This document shows positions 40,316 to 50,944 of a DNA stretch of 64,000 bases, in pieces. Each line of letters begins with the position of its first letter. The first letter of the stretch is position 1. This stretch comes from Robertmurraya massiliosenegalensis JC6 (lineage in GTDB: Bacteria > Bacillota > Bacilli > Bacillales > Cytobacillaceae): NCBI RefSeq assembly GCF_000311725.1, contig NZ_HE978513.1:284252-348251 (forward strand), written 5' to 3'. The position numbers were made by a program, and so were the translations under genes. The notes under the pieces are model-generated. The model saw only the letters and a program-made list of their open reading frames with translations. It was not told where the DNA came from and made no database searches.

Positions 40316-40456
40316 TTAGAATAATCGATGTACAGATACTGCCCTAGTTTTTGCCGTTTCATAAGCTTCTCTAGCCTGCTGATCACGCAAAGCTTCTTCG
40401 ATAGAAATATTGCGTTTTTTTATCGTCACAGTAAAAAATAATATATTAAGTGTCAT
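40316..40456 (-). CDS. yrzI: YrzI family small protein
   Basis: A 46-residue protein, MTLNILFFTVTIKKRNIS then an amphipathic charged tail, matching the Bacillus YrzI family. AAAGGAGGTGG is an ideal SD. In B. subtilis yrzI lies on a polycistronic mRNA of several tiny ORFs near mccAB, which this locus repeats. Known literature (recalled, not checked): that mRNA is cut by Rae1 during translation of a short ORF. The biological role of YrzI is unclear. Confidence 0.88.
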   Translation of the reverse strand: MTLNILFFTVTIKKRNISIEEALRDQQAREAYETAKTRAVSVHRLF

Positions 40457-40532
40457 AATTACCACCTCCTTTAAATGTCTTCATCTTGTACGATAAAGGC
40501 TTTTTTTGTTTACGTATCTTCACTGTTATCAA
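40446..40532 (-). CDS. 28-residue YrzI-like peptide overlapping yrzI start
   Basis: From a TTG at 40532: MITVKIRKQKKPLSYKMKTF and an eight-residue tail read through the yrzI SD. The ITVKIRK core resembles TVTIKKR of YrzI, but without the hydrophobic head. AAAGGAG lies 11 bases and GGGAGG 3 bases before the TTG, neither ideal. The 11-bp overlap with yrzI suggests coupled translation. Confidence 0.45.
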   Translation of the reverse strand: MITVKIRKQKKPLSYKMKTFKGGGNYDT

Positions 40533-40601
40533 TACCCTCCCTTCTCCTTTTATAACCTCATTGTTGCTGCAACATGCTCTTCCATGTCCAATTTCAGGCA
40601 C

Positions 40602-40627
40602 AAAAATACCGCAGAGTTTTTCTGCGG
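40602..40627 (-). terminator. Distal terminator hairpin upstream of the yrzI cluster
   Basis: CCGCAGA and TCTGCGG pair around a 5-base loop; TATTTTTG follows on the minus strand. Confidence 0.75.
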
Positions 40628-40641
40628 CTAAAAAAGGGCAT

Positions 40642-40674
40642 AAAAAGCCGCAGGGCACAATTCTCCCCTGCGGC
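40642..40674 (-). terminator. Proximal terminator hairpin upstream of the yrzI cluster
   Basis: GCCGCAGGG and CCCTGCGGC form a perfect 9-bp stem with a 10-base loop, followed by TTTTT on the minus strand. Its arms share GCCGCAG/CTGCGGC with the distal hairpin, so an alternative fold pairing inner arms of both is possible. Confidence 0.8.
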
Positions 40675-40702
40675 ATGAATGCTTATTTATAAAAGGACAT
40701 AA

Positions 40703-40792
40703 TTAGGCGATCCATTCCTTGTTGGTCGAATGTGAAAATAATGCATATGAAGTTGTTGATTGGATTAACGCAATTCCTTTAATGTTCATCAT
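40703..40792 (-). CDS. 29-residue leader-like peptide
   Basis: MMNIKGIALIQSTTSYALF then a polar tail ending KEWIA. AAAGGAGGT is placed eight bases before the first ATG and a sigma-A promoter lies 43 bp upstream. Two terminator hairpins follow 29 bp after its stop, an arrangement like a leader peptide with attenuator. It is rich in Ser and Thr (eight of 29). No family recognised. Confidence 0.6.
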   Translation of the reverse strand: MMNIKGIALIQSTTSYALFSHSTNKEWIA

Positions 40793-40834
40793 TTTCCTCG
40801 ACCTCCTTTTTAGAATATTTCGCTACTAGTGGTA

Positions 40835-40863
40835 ATTATATCCACAACTTCCAAAATTGTAAA
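40835..40863 (-). promoter_or_regulatory. sigma-A promoter of the small-ORF cluster
   Basis: TTTACA, 17-bp spacer and a perfect TATAAT on the minus strand. No other clear promoter was found between here and yrzI. Confidence 0.75.
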
Positions 40864-40898
40864 CCCTTTTTTATCAAATTTTGAAAAAACAAGCTTGA

Positions 40899-42960
<2,062 letters not shown>

Positions 42961-42973
42961 CCATCTCACCCTT

Positions 42974-43669
42974 TTAGTTAATCGATGCAACAATTTTTAA
43001 AACAAGCGTAGCTGAATTTACCGCTGCTTTTTCTAAAAATTGTTCAAATGAAACATCCGATTCCTTCCCTGCTATATCGGAAAGTGAGCGAATAATAACA
43101 AATGGGGTACCAAACTGATAAGCCACTTGAGCAATGGCTGCTGCTTCCATTTCTACTGCCTGAAGATTAACAAATTTATCTTTAATCGCCTCTACACGCT
43201 GCGGGTCATTCATAAAGGAATCCCCTGTAGCAATTAACCCTGTTACAACCTGGACTTCCTCTATTTCAGCTGCTGCTTTTTGAGCGATCTGAACTAACTC
43301 TCCGTTTGCTTCAAACGCAGGTGGAAGCTGAGGAACTTGACCGTATTCATAGCCAAAGGCAGTAACGTCAACATCATGGTGTCTGACCTCTTCAGAAATA
43401 ACAACATCTCCCACATTTAAATCAGGATGAAAACCACCTGCAGACCCCGTATTGATGACATAATCAGGCTTATACTTTTCTAATAAAATCGATGTAGACA
43501 TCGCCGCATTCACTTTTCCAATTCCTGAACGAAGCAAAATGACCTCTTTTCCATCGATGTTACCTAAAGTAAATTCACAGCCAGCAATTGTTTCTACTGA
43601 TTTATTCTCCATTTTATCTCTTAATAATGTTACCTCTTCTTCCATCGCTCCAATAATGGCAATTGTCAT
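42974..43669 (-). CDS. mtnN: 5'-methylthioadenosine/S-adenosylhomocysteine nucleosidase
   Basis: A 231-residue PNP-type nucleosidase that removes adenine from MTA and SAH. Catalytic Glu in AMEEEVTLL, substrate loop QAVEMEAAA and the C-terminal SDIAGKES aspartate are present. The second ATG (43669) is chosen because AAAGAGGT lies six bases upstream. It feeds the SAH salvage arm of the operon. Confidence 0.96.
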   Translation of the reverse strand: MTIAIIGAMEEEVTLLRDKMENKSVETIAGCEFTLGNIDGKEVILLRSGIGKVNAAMSTSILLEKYKPDYVINTGSAGGFHPDLNVGDVVISEEVRHHDVDVTAFGYEYGQVPQLPPAFEANGELVQIAQKAAAEIEEVQVVTGLIATGDSFMNDPQRVEAIKDKFVNLQAVEMEAAAIAQVAYQFGTPFVIIRSLSDIAGKESDVSFEQFLEKAAVNSATLVLKIVASIN

Positions 43670-43684
43670 GTTCATACCTCTTTC

Positions 43685-44323
43685 TCATATTTTTGTTGCT
43701 TCCATAATCCAAACAAAGTCATTTATTTTTTCAAAAGATACAGTAAAGCCATTGGCTTCCATCATCTCTTTTAAAATAGGAATCGTTGTATAATATTCCC
43801 TCTCAAGATCTTCTGCTAGATTATGAAATCCTTTTTCTTTAGCGTCCATAATCGCTCTTTTATATGCTTCAACAGACTCGTACATTGTATCCGCAAAAAC
43901 TATTTTACCACCTGGATGAAGGATGTTTCCATAAGTAGCGATAGCCTCCGCTTTTTCTTTGTCTGTTAAATGATGAAAAGCGTATGAGCTAACGATCGAT
44001 TGTATGCTTGTTACACGCTCAAACTCGAGAAAATCGCCCTCTTTAATAGCGGCTCGATTTCCGAGTTTTTCTTTCGCACGTTTTCTCATCGCAGGTGATG
44101 GTTCAAAGGCTGTTACTGTTCGCCCTCTTTTAAGCAGTTCCTCCGTAAGATTCCCAGTACCAGGACCAAACTCGATTACATGCCCATAGGTACCTTTTGC
44201 CACCTCTGAAAGAATTTTTTCATAATGCTTAAACACTTCTTTATATTCAAGGTCATGACCCGTTACGGTATGATCATAGTGGTCTGCCCATTGTTCGAAT
44301 AACTCGAGAAATTCTTTTCCCAT
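43685..44323 (-). CDS. yrrT: SAM-dependent methyltransferase YrrT
   Basis: A 212-residue class I methyltransferase with motif I VIEFGPGTGNLT near residue 49 and motif post-I TAFEPSPAM. First gene of the methionine-to-cysteine operon, which B. subtilis controls through CymR. ATG at 44323 with TTGGAGAG. The methyl acceptor is unknown; making SAH would feed mtnN next door. Confidence 0.9.
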   Translation of the reverse strand: MGKEFLELFEQWADHYDHTVTGHDLEYKEVFKHYEKILSEVAKGTYGHVIEFGPGTGNLTEELLKRGRTVTAFEPSPAMRKRAKEKLGNRAAIKEGDFLEFERVTSIQSIVSSYAFHHLTDKEKAEAIATYGNILHPGGKIVFADTMYESVEAYKRAIMDAKEKGFHNLAEDLEREYYTTIPILKEMMEANGFTVSFEKINDFVWIMEATKI

Positions 44324-44350
44324 AACCGCACTCTCCAAATTCATATTTTA

Positions 44351-44376
44351 ATTATAATAATTCCTATGAGTATACT
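44351..44376 (-). promoter_or_regulatory. yrrT operon promoter with possible CymR site
   Basis: On the minus strand a perfect TATAAT (44351-44356) overlaps CATAGGAATTATT, similar to recalled CymR-box patterns around TAGGAATTAT. The -35 region is poor. CymR is the cysteine-responsive repressor of this operon in B. subtilis; the site call is tentative. Confidence 0.4.
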
Positions 44377-44453
44377 ATGAATTAAAGAAAAATCTGTTCT
44401 TAATGTACCACACTGTTTCGTCCTAAGCAATTCATTTACCCATTTTCAGAATA

Positions 44454-44503
44454 TAAAAAAAGAATGAATACCGGGCGATTTTACTCACTCCCAATATCCA
44501 TCC
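44454..44503 (-). terminator. Terminator of pbpI-yrrS
   Basis: Bases 44462-44475 pair with 44490-44503 over 14 positions (several G-U), followed by seven T residues on the minus strand. Confidence 0.7.
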
Positions 44504-44518
44504 TTTTATATTTTTCAG

Positions 44519-45175
44519 TTATTGAATTTCTGATAATTCTTCTACCTTTGTCGGTTTCCAGCCGCCGCCATCAACCCATTCAATATAGACGCGATAAATT
44601 TGCGATTTATCTTTTGAATAGACGGTTCCGACAGATTTATTCGGTCCGTTATTTCCAAGAAATTGAATCGTCATATTGTTTTCCGCTAGTCCTGTTGCAT
44701 AATGGATCGCCTTGACCATTTCATCCCAGTCCACTCCATCATACTGGTTCACATGTTCTCCTGTTTGCACCGTACCAACAGGTTCCCAGCTAGGATTAAC
44801 AATAGTTCGGATAACATTTGAATCGGTCCCACCTTCAGTCACAACTTCTTCCTCTTTAGAAGGAGTAGAAGGTTCTTCGACTGTTTCCCCTGCTGGTTCT
44901 TCCTCTGTTTCGGTAGCCGGTTCAGTCTCCTCTACTGGTGAATCTTCCTGTTCTTTTTCCTCCGTTGATGATTCTTCCACATCTGTTTTTGCCGGCTCTT
45001 CTGTTACGTTTTCTTCAGGTTTTGCTGTTTCTTCATCTTTGTTTCCAGAAAATACATTTACGGAAACAACGATAATAAGTAATAAAACAACACCAATTAA
45101 ACTATTTAAAATAATATTCTTTTTTCGTTCTTTCGTAAGCCGCTTATAGCGTGATCCTTCATACTCATTTTTCAT
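44519..45175 (-). CDS. yrrS: YrrS family membrane protein (DUF1510)
   Basis: A 218-residue protein: basic N-terminus, one membrane segment (about residues 20-42), a very acidic Glu/Thr/Pro-rich linker (about 45-110) and a compact C-terminal DUF1510 domain (SWEPVGTVQTGEH...). Topology implies an extracytoplasmic C-terminal domain. It follows pbpI, as yrrR-yrrS in B. subtilis. ATG at 45175 with GGGGAGG. Function unknown; a wall-related role is inferred from pbpI. Confidence 0.88.
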   Translation of the reverse strand: MKNEYEGSRYKRLTKERKKNIILNSLIGVVLLLIIVVSVNVFSGNKDEETAKPEENVTEEPAKTDVEESSTEEKEQEDSPVEETEPATETEEEPAGETVEEPSTPSKEEEVVTEGGTDSNVIRTIVNPSWEPVGTVQTGEHVNQYDGVDWDEMVKAIHYATGLAENNMTIQFLGNNGPNKSVGTVYSKDKSQIYRVYIEWVDGGGWKPTKVEELSEIQ

Positions 45176-45271
45176 TACTTCGGCCTCCCCAAACCACAAT
45201 CTATGCTACTTTCACTTTTAAGGATGACAACATTCTATCATGTCTTAGGGAAAACTTGAAGGGATATATCG

Positions 45272-45349
45272 CCCAGATAAAATAAAGCAATAGACCGTAT
45301 CATTTGTCGAATATAGACCAAAGGTAACAAAATTTAAAATACGGCTCTA
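45272..45349 (-). terminator. Possible terminator between pbpI and yrrS
   Basis: TAGAGCCGTAT and ATACGGTCTA pair with one bulge across a long loop, followed by TTGCTTTATTTT on the minus strand. Weak. Confidence 0.4.
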
Positions 45350-45350
45350 C

Positions 45351-47126
45351 TCAGTTGCTGTTTCTTTCCGTTGTATGATGCTCTAATTCGTATAAGCCTT
45401 TCACCATATCTGCGTAAAGGGGCGTCACAGATCCGCCACTATCATCTACACCTAAATTAACGGCAACAAGTGCATACTTTGGTTTATCAAACGGAAAGTA
45501 GCCAGCAAACCATTTATTTAATAATTGTTTTTCTCCATCCATAATGCCTGTTTCCGCTGTCCCAGATTTCCCTGCTACCTCAAAGGGGAGACCTTGCAGA
45601 CCTCGTCCAGTTCCCTCCTCATTGACGACAACCTCTCGGAGAAGCTTCTGTAGTTTCATCGCTGTATATGGTGAGATGTCATCGTTCGCTAGCGATTTCT
45701 CTTCAAACGGCAGCAGCGAGGTTCCATTACGATATTCGATACCTGTTGCAACTCGAACCATTTCAGCATGCCCTCCCCGTGCAATCGTGGCCATCATATT
45801 GGCAATAGCAAGTGGAGTAACACGTACCTCATGCTGTCCAATTCCGGTCATTTTCACAAAATTATCATCCTTTTTTGCAGACTCTTCTAAAAAAATTCTA
45901 CCTTTATCTTCATCCGCAATCTGCTTAAAATGATCAAAATGATAAATATCCCCTTCCCATCCTACTGGACCAAGAAGTGAAAGCTTCCCCGCATACTCCT
46001 CAATAATCCCTTCATCGATCTCTTTTAGCTCCTTTGCCAATGTCCCGAAAGTGTTATTACAACTTAAGGCAAAGCTCTCAGTAAAATTGAGCATCCCATG
46101 TTGATAATTCGGATCCTCATTTCCCATAATCGTTTTATTACAATCGAATTCTCTCGATGGATCATCCAGTTCATGATCAATCGCTGCTGCAGCGACAACC
46201 GTCTTAAAAACGGAACCGGGAATATGTTGACGGACCATCATATTATGAATCCCCTCTTCATCAAATGGGGACTTTTTATTAATTTTCGGCCTTGAAACGA
46301 GCGAGAGGATAGAATTCGTTTCAATATCAAGGAGAACAAGCCCACCTTTTTTGATCTCATGTTTATCAACGAGTTCTTCAGCCATCTCTTGTTTTTCCTT
46401 ATCCAATGTGGTCTTCACATTCACCGGATAATACGGATTCGCTGGCTCTACATATTTAACATTGATGCCAAACAACGGTCCCCCAATGCCGTCTACGTGA
46501 TAGACTAGCTTTGACTCGCCATCAGGAAGTAAAAATTCATCAAAGCTTTTTTCCAGTCCTGTAAGGCCAACGAGTGTATTTACAGGTAATTCTTTATCTG
46601 GATATCGCTTTTGGATCGTATTTGGATTTTGCCCGGTAATACCAATTAATTGTTCTGCAGGATAATCGGTCAAAGAATATTTCTTTTCAACAGCAAATAC
46701 ACCAGGAATCTCTAACTGATTCACCTCACGCATTTGTTGCTCGGTTAATGTTACAATCTCAGGATTTGCAAATGCAATTGGTTCCTTTGCTTGTTCTACT
46801 GCTTGATTAATTGACGAAGGCGATACCTCGATGATGTCTGCTACTTTCTTTACATCCCACGTCATATTCTTCAAAAAGGGAAAGAGAATAAGTACAGGCA
46901 TTTTCTTATGGACCAAATACTCCCCGTTTCGGTCAAGAAAACTCCCTCTCCCATTATCAATGATCATTTCTTGTGAACGTTGCTTCACACTTGACTCAAT
47001 CAGATTGACTTGATGTTTGGAAAATCGTTCAGTTGAAACAAGCTGCAACTGTACAAGTCTTCCCATTAATAGAGCCACAAAACAGAAAATAATGACAATC
47101 ATGACAATTACTCTTTTTCTCCACAT
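45351..47126 (-). CDS. pbpI: Class B penicillin-binding protein PbpI
   Basis: A 591-residue transpeptidase. N-terminal membrane anchor (residues 5-27), PBP dimerisation domain, then the transpeptidase with SVFK (nucleophile serine near 305), SCN and KSGT motifs. B. subtilis PbpI (YrrR) is forespore expressed (sigma-F). ATG at 47126; its SD GATGAGGTG lies inside the 3' arm of the terminator hairpin at 47130-47162. It lacks PASTA domains. Confidence 0.93.
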   Translation of the reverse strand: MWRKRVIVMIVIIFCFVALLMGRLVQLQLVSTERFSKHQVNLIESSVKQRSQEMIIDNGRGSFLDRNGEYLVHKKMPVLILFPFLKNMTWDVKKVADIIEVSPSSINQAVEQAKEPIAFANPEIVTLTEQQMREVNQLEIPGVFAVEKKYSLTDYPAEQLIGITGQNPNTIQKRYPDKELPVNTLVGLTGLEKSFDEFLLPDGESKLVYHVDGIGGPLFGINVKYVEPANPYYPVNVKTTLDKEKQEMAEELVDKHEIKKGGLVLLDIETNSILSLVSRPKINKKSPFDEEGIHNMMVRQHIPGSVFKTVVAAAAIDHELDDPSREFDCNKTIMGNEDPNYQHGMLNFTESFALSCNNTFGTLAKELKEIDEGIIEEYAGKLSLLGPVGWEGDIYHFDHFKQIADEDKGRIFLEESAKKDDNFVKMTGIGQHEVRVTPLAIANMMATIARGGHAEMVRVATGIEYRNGTSLLPFEEKSLANDDISPYTAMKLQKLLREVVVNEEGTGRGLQGLPFEVAGKSGTAETGIMDGEKQLLNKWFAGYFPFDKPKYALVAVNLGVDDSGGSVTPLYADMVKGLYELEHHTTERNSN

Positions 47127-47162
47127 AAAAAACACCTCATCATGAGTTTTGACGAGGTGTTT
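47124..47162 (-). terminator. greA terminator overlapping the pbpI SD
   Basis: AAACACCTC (minus strand 5' arm) pairs with GAGGTGTTT over 9 bp, plus two inner pairs across an A-C mismatch, followed by TTT and the pbpI ATG. The 3' arm is the pbpI ribosome-binding site. Confidence 0.75.
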
Positions 47163-47212
47163 CCGTTTCAAACCTAAAATGAGATCATTTGATCCATCTC
47201 TATAAGGCTTTA

Positions 47213-47689
47213 TTATTGGATTTTTGTAATACGAACGTTCATTTCTCCACCTGGGGTTTGAACGGTAACTTGATCATCAACTTTTTTACCTAATAAGCTT
47301 TTGGCAATCGGAGAGTCATTCGAGATTTTACCTTCGAACGGATCTGCTTCTGCACTACCTACAATCGTATATGTTTCTTCTTCTCCATCAGGAAGTTCTA
47401 CAAACGTTACAGAACGGCCAAGTGTGACAACATCTCCACTTAACTCATCCTCTTCAATGATTTTCGCATTACGGATCATATTTTCAAGTGTTGTAATTCG
47501 ACCTTCCACAAATGCCTGTTCTTCTTTTGCAGAGTCATACTCAGAGTTCTCAGATAAATCACCAAAGCTACGAGCGATTTTAATTCTCTCAACCACTTCT
47601 TTTCTCTTTACTGATTTAAGATGTTCTAATTCTTGTTGTAATTTTTCTTTCCCCGCTAAAGTCATCGGGAATACTTTCTCTGTAGCCAA
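47213..47689 (-). CDS. greA: Transcription elongation factor GreA
   Basis: A 158-residue GreA that stimulates cleavage of backtracked RNA in RNA polymerase. N-terminal coiled coil with the acidic tip ([15 protein letters not shown]) and C-terminal FKBP-like domain are complete. Start TTG ([10 protein letters not shown]) with AAGGAG. A terminator with embedded pbpI SD follows. Confidence 0.97.
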   Translation of the reverse strand: MATEKVFPMTLAGKEKLQQELEHLKSVKRKEVVERIKIARSFGDLSENSEYDSAKEEQAFVEGRITTLENMIRNAKIIEEDELSGDVVTLGRSVTFVELPDGEEETYTIVGSAEADPFEGKISNDSPIAKSLLGKKVDDQVTVQTPGGEMNVRITKIQ

Positions 47690-47925
47690 AATCCTTCACT
47701 CCTTCTAGTTTCACAACCCCCATATAGATTGTGTGTGTATTATATTTTTATCTCATTAGAGCGATGGACATTTCATCCAAATGGAATCATATCCATTCCC
47801 ACTTAACATCATGGGAAAACTCTATACTCAAATCGTATTTTTTAAACCGGAGGATTTATTTCCACTCTCAATTTAAAAAATACTATATGTAACAAGCGTC
47901 CACCCTATTCATATCATGCATAGGA

Positions 47926-47951
47926 GCGCGCCCTTATTTATTAGGGCGCGC
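47926..47951. other. GC-rich perfect hairpin in the udk-greA gap
   Basis: GCGCGCCCT and AGGGCGCGC form a perfect 9-bp stem around TATTTATT. No T tract follows on either strand. In the 399-bp gap 47690-48088 I see no gene besides this structure. Confidence 0.5.
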
Positions 47952-48088
47952 AAAAGGATGTGAGAAAACATTCTCCTTGTTAAAAGCAAATAAGAAAAAT
48001 TGCACGTTAATGCCTATATGTGAAAACAATCCCGATCTTTTTTGGGAGTGTACATTGAAACCGTTTTTCTTATTTAATGCCTATTGTG

Positions 48089-48721
48089 TCATAAAAATGA
48101 TTTTTGTTCAAGAATTGTTTGAATCTTTGTAACCATCAAATCAATGGCTACATGATTATGTCCACCTTCAGGAATGATAATATCAGCATAACGCTTTGTA
48201 GGTTCGATAAATTGATTGTGCATCGGGCGAACGACATTTACGTACTGATCAATAACAGAATCTAGTGTACGACCTCGCTCCTTAATGTCTCTAGATAAAC
48301 GGCGAATAATGCGGATATCAGCATCTGTGTCGACAAATAGCTTGATATCCATAATACTTCTTAAGCGTTCATCTTCTAAGACGAGAATCCCCTCTAGGAT
48401 GATTACATCTCTTGGCTCCACCACAATGACTTCTTCTGAGCGCGTGTGTAACGCATAATCGTATACAGGCTTTTCAATAGACTGATTATTTTGGAGTAAC
48501 CGTATATGCTCAAATAACAAATCATTATCAAACGCAAGAGGATGATCGTAGTTCGTCTTCAAACGTTCTTCAAAAGGGAGATGTGACTGGTCCTTATAGT
48601 AAGAATCTTGTTCAATCATTAAAATAGAATGGCCTTTAAAACGATTATAAATGGACCTTGTTACACTTGTTTTACCTGAACCGGACCCACCGGTTACACC
48701 AATGACAACAGGCTTGCGCAT
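48089..48721 (-). CDS. udk: Uridine kinase
   Basis: A 210-residue kinase that phosphorylates uridine and cytidine in pyrimidine salvage. The P-loop [12 protein letters not shown] is at residues 8-19; the nucleoside-binding Y/D/H residues ([15 protein letters not shown]) are present. It follows trhP2 by 4 bp, so it probably shares that transcript. Confidence 0.96.
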   Translation of the reverse strand: MRKPVVIGVTGGSGSGKTSVTRSIYNRFKGHSILMIEQDSYYKDQSHLPFEERLKTNYDHPLAFDNDLLFEHIRLLQNNQSIEKPVYDYALHTRSEEVIVVEPRDVIILEGILVLEDERLRSIMDIKLFVDTDADIRIIRRLSRDIKERGRTLDSVIDQYVNVVRPMHNQFIEPTKRYADIIIPEGGHNHVAIDLMVTKIQTILEQKSFL

Positions 48722-48725
48722 CTGA

Positions 48726-49997
48726 TTAGAGCTCCTTTCGCATCATGTTGTTCGGGTAAACGGGTTGGTTCACTTTAAATTTTACAATTTGTAGTGGATG
48801 TCGGGCTGCATCTAGCTCATTTCCATCCTCGTCCCAAATCTTCTCAATGACGTGTGTAAAGTTATTTATTTCTGGACCGAAAAATTCTACTTCTTGACCT
48901 GGCTTGAAATAGTTACGCTGTTGAAGCGTCACGATTTCTGTTTCAGGATCGTAATCGAGTACGAGCCCTACAAAGTCAAATTTCGTCTTCTTGCTATGGT
49001 TTCCAAACATTTGCTCTTTATACCCGGGAACTCCTTCAAAGAAAGCAGGAGCCGTCTCGCGATTCGCACACTTATCAAGCTCTTCTAACCATTCACGCTT
49101 AATTTTAAAATGGTCAGGGTCTGCACAATATGCATCAATTACTTTGCGATATACGCTGACAACAGTGGCTACATAATGAATCGATTTCATTCTTCCTTCA
49201 ATTTTCAAACTATCAATTCCAATTTCGATCATTCGTGGAATGGACTCAATTAATTTTAAGTCTTTAGGACTCATAGCAAATGGGGCATCGCCTTCTGAAT
49301 ATAAAGAAATCTCTTGCTCCCCTTGCAGTTCATATAAATCATAATCCCAACGGCAAGATTGACAGCAGCCTCCTCTATTTGAGTCACGAGCGGTCATATG
49401 ATTACTTAATGTACAACGACCAGAATAGGCAATACACATTGCTCCATGAATGAAAGTTTCAATTTCAATATCAACCTTTTCCTTCATGAGTTCAATTTCT
49501 TCGGCACTTGTTTCACGGGCAAGTACGACACGCTCCAAGCCTTCTTCCTTCCAAAACTGTACGGCCTTCCAGTTTGAAAGAGATTGCTGTGTACTTAAGT
49601 GTACTTCTATTTCAGGTGCTAATCTGCGACAAGTTTCGATAATCAGCGGATCGCCAACGATAATACCTGCAATCCCCGTTTCTTTTAGCCCTAAAATATA
49701 TTCTTCTAAACCGGCAATATTTTCATTATGGGCAAATATATTGGTCGTTACGTAAATTTTCGCTCCATATTTTTTGGCAAATTCAACGCCTTCTTTCATT
49801 TCTTCAAATGTAAAGTTACCGGCGTTTGAGCGTAGTCCGTACTCTTGACCACCTATAAAAACGGCATCCGCACCATAATGAACCGCAATTTTTAATTTTT
49901 CAAGATTACCCGCAGGTGCGAGCAATTCCGGTTTCTTCACAATCACACGCTTTCCATCGATTACTTTCGAAATTCGATCTTGCATCGTTGTAGGCAT
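48726..49997 (-). CDS. trhP2: tRNA U34 hydroxylation protein TrhP2 (peptidase U32 family)
   Basis: A 423-residue U32-family protein (YrrO). Four conserved cysteines in the CIAYSGRC and GGCCQSCRW segments likely hold an Fe-S cluster. With TrhP1 it makes 5-hydroxyuridine at tRNA wobble position 34 from a prephenate-derived donor, by family knowledge. The older collagenase/protease name is not supported. ATG with AAGGAGG. Confidence 0.93.
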   Translation of the reverse strand: MPTTMQDRISKVIDGKRVIVKKPELLAPAGNLEKLKIAVHYGADAVFIGGQEYGLRSNAGNFTFEEMKEGVEFAKKYGAKIYVTTNIFAHNENIAGLEEYILGLKETGIAGIIVGDPLIIETCRRLAPEIEVHLSTQQSLSNWKAVQFWKEEGLERVVLARETSAEEIELMKEKVDIEIETFIHGAMCIAYSGRCTLSNHMTARDSNRGGCCQSCRWDYDLYELQGEQEISLYSEGDAPFAMSPKDLKLIESIPRMIEIGIDSLKIEGRMKSIHYVATVVSVYRKVIDAYCADPDHFKIKREWLEELDKCANRETAPAFFEGVPGYKEQMFGNHSKKTKFDFVGLVLDYDPETEIVTLQQRNYFKPGQEVEFFGPEINNFTHVIEKIWDEDGNELDAARHPLQIVKFKVNQPVYPNNMMRKEL

Positions 49998-50009
49998 TCG
50001 TGAACCTCC

Positions 50010-50939
50010 TTAATATACTGTCTCCTTAAAGAAAAATCCTGTGTCGAGTTTGCGGTTTGGTGGTTGAATTTTTTCGATTTCAGCTAAAAATTCGTCCTTC
50101 TCATCTTCGTATTGATCGGGGTCATTTACACACAGATCAATTGCTTGACGATATAGCCTTGTTACCGCCTCAATATATTCTGAGCTCTTCAAAATACCAT
50201 CAATTTTAAAACTATCAACACCGGCTTCAATAAAATCTTGAAGCTCATCAATCATACAAATATCATTTGGACTCATAATATGCGTACCATTTGAATCCTC
50301 AAAAATGGGATACTTATTTTCTCGCTCTTCATCATGTAAAAACATATTTTTGTTTTCTTTACGATTTTCGATTTCCAATGCTTTTCCTTGGTATTCAAAG
50401 TAATTCCCTAACAAGGAGCGCTTTGATTGGAACATCGCTGTCATCCCATGAATTTGAATCTCGATTTCCACTTCGGCATTCTCTTTTGTTTCAATTACCG
50501 CATCCATACTTAATTCTCGAGCTAATATGGCACGTTTGGCCCCTTTTCTACCCCAATAATTACAATGATACCAATTCGTTCCCGTCGTCTCTGTACCCCA
50601 ATGAAGTTTTAACTGAGGAGCCACTTCTTTGGCCACCATTAAAACAGCCGGATCACCAAAAATAACTGCATCCACATTTGCTTCATCAACAAATTTCAAG
50701 TAATCATAGAGCTCGTCAATTTTTTCATTATGAAAAATCGCATTAACAGCTACATACACTTTTTTTCCTTTTGAATGAGCGGATTCTGTAGCCTTTACAA
50801 TGTCATCTTTTGAAAATTCCCCGGCAAGTCTCAACCCGTATCGTTCTTCACCAATAACAAACGCATCCGCACCTGCATCAGACAATGACAGAATATCGTC
50901 AACACTTGTAGGTGTCACCAATAATTCAGGTTTTTTCAT
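50010..50939 (-). CDS. trhP1: tRNA U34 hydroxylation protein TrhP1 (peptidase U32 family)
   Basis: A 309-residue U32-family partner of TrhP2 (YrrN). It shares the TIM-barrel start MKKPELLVTPTSVDD but lacks the cysteine-rich segment of TrhP2 (IQIHGMTAMFQSKRS in its place), so it probably does not bind a cluster itself. ATG at 50939 with GAGGTG, overlapping nothing; 12 bp before trhP2. Confidence 0.92.
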   Translation of the reverse strand: MKKPELLVTPTSVDDILSLSDAGADAFVIGEERYGLRLAGEFSKDDIVKATESAHSKGKKVYVAVNAIFHNEKIDELYDYLKFVDEANVDAVIFGDPAVLMVAKEVAPQLKLHWGTETTGTNWYHCNYWGRKGAKRAILARELSMDAVIETKENAEVEIEIQIHGMTAMFQSKRSLLGNYFEYQGKALEIENRKENKNMFLHDEERENKYPIFEDSNGTHIMSPNDICMIDELQDFIEAGVDSFKIDGILKSSEYIEAVTRLYRQAIDLCVNDPDQYEDEKDEFLAEIEKIQPPNRKLDTGFFFKETVY

Positions 50940-50944
50940 TACTT

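Noticed and set aside
40533-40676. N-terminal part of a 76-codon frame running through both terminator hairpins
   Set aside because: This part encodes the hairpin arms and has no SD; only its last 28 codons are kept as a possible peptide.
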